Of a stretch of DNA of 38,438 bases, positions 37,815 through 38,438 are shown piece after piece (the first letter of the stretch is position 1; every line of letters begins with the position of its first letter). Both the position numbers and the translations under genes were made by a program. The notes under the pieces are model-generated. The model was not told the origin of the DNA and did not search any database. It was given only the letters and a program-made list of their open reading frames with translations. The stretch lies in contig NZ_FOSG01000033.1 of NCBI RefSeq assembly GCF_900114215.1, positions 1-38,438 on the forward strand, written 5' to 3'. Origin of the DNA: Streptomyces mangrovi. Lineage in GTDB: Bacteria; Actinomycetota; Actinomycetes; Streptomycetales; Streptomycetaceae.

Positions 37815-38033
37815 TCAGTCCCCTCCGCCTCCTCCACCGCATCCGCCACCCGAGTCGCCACCCGAACCACCGTCCGAACCGCCGTCCCCCCACCAGCCGC
37901 TGTCACCGCCGCCGGACGAACCGCCCCTGCGGCCCCCGGCCGCCCGGCGCCCGCCCCGCAGGGCCGGAACGACCACCGCCAGGACCAGCAGCACCATGAA
38001 CACGGCGAGACCGCCGACCAACCACCCCACCAC
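37815..38033 (-). CDS. Small one-TM protein with Gly/Cys-rich tail (72 aa)
   Basis: A 72-residue protein with the same plan as the one at 37409. It has one membrane span (VVVGWLVGGLAVFMVLLVLAVVV), a basic stretch (LRGGRRAAGGRRGG) and a tail rich in Gly, Ser and Asp ending SGGGCGGGGGGD, with one cysteine and a WW pair. GTG at 38033 is chosen because GGAGAGGGG precedes it. Function is unknown; it is probably a diverged duplicate of its neighbour. Confidence 0.72.
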   Translation of the reverse strand: MVGWLVGGLAVFMVLLVLAVVVPALRGGRRAAGGRRGGSSGGGDSGWWGDGGSDGGSGGDSGGGCGGGGGGD

Positions 38034-38139
38034 GACACCCCTCTCCAGCGCCCCCGCCGGGGCCGCCGTCACGACATCCGCAGCAAAGCACGGGCGGGGG
38101 GAGTTGAGGAAGCCGGGCACCGGGCGGAGGATGGCCGCC

Positions 38140-38438
<299 letters not shown>

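Overview
This 38.4-kb window is chromosomal DNA of a Streptomyces or a close relative. The signs are very high G+C, GTG starts, strong GGAGG-type ribosome sites, ATGA/GTGA stop-start coupling, DesK/NarL-type two-component systems, a Lsr2 protein, a serine/threonine kinase and a GTTTCACGTGAAAC parS palindrome. Most of it is core chromosome: no integrase, transposase, CRISPR array or biosynthetic cluster is visible.

Layout. (1) 1-2080: end of the de novo purine operon (purS-purQ, minus strand, with the start of a further coupled frame at the window edge), a Lsr2-family nucleoid protein, then two tRNA-Gly genes. The first, anticodon UCC, has unusual D and T loops. (2) 2136-6154: an ABC-2 exporter (ATPase, permease) coupled to a DesK-type kinase and NarL-type regulator, followed by another tRNA-Gly(GCC) with its terminator. 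The operon is therefore bracketed by directly repeated tRNA-terminator units. (3) 6232-12168: purC and purD, with two minus-strand genes between them: an N,N-dimethylformamidase-like protein and a membrane protein that looks like an M48 peptidase without its zinc site. (4) 12557-15964: a SLATT-like two-TM protein, an unrecognised protein, a GntR regulator, and a divergent DJ-1/PfpI-MarR pair with two tandem dyads in the shared promoter. (5) 16123-18577: purA and a divergent degenerate diacylglycerol-kinase-like protein. (6) 18626-21861: a GbsR/MarR-type regulator divergent from a second ABC exporter, with a palindrome over the exporter -10. (7) 22039-26791: a secreted or anchored protein, a serine/threonine kinase with a DUF4328-like membrane domain, and a second kinase-regulator pair. 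(8) 26866-29834: a translationally coupled tryptophan-to-anthranilate operon: tryptophan 2,3-dioxygenase, kynureninase and an HGGXW kynurenine formamidase. (9) 30009-38438: DUF3151 protein, class II fructose-bisphosphate aldolase, a parS site, pyrE, an aldose-1-epimerase-like protein, a CoxG/SRPBCC-like membrane protein, a membrane spermidine-synthase-like protein, a DUF2617 protein, two tiny one-TM proteins with Gly/Cys-rich tails, and the start of a PLP aminotransferase.

How the genes work together. Nucleotide synthesis dominates: purS, purQ, purC and purD for IMP, purA for AMP, pyrE for UMP. The kynurenine operon degrades tryptophan. Two exporters each sit with their own regulator. At least six genes appear to be transcribed without a leader, because a TAnnnT box lies exactly 7 nt before the start codon. 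This decides several starts.

The most interesting signal is the tRNA-Gly(UCC) at 1822-1893. It lacks the G18-G19 doublet and has G in place of the T-loop pseudouridine. As I remember them, these are the marks of the staphylococcal glycyl-tRNAs reserved for peptidoglycan cross-bridge synthesis, and Streptomyces walls also carry a tRNA-derived glycine bridge.
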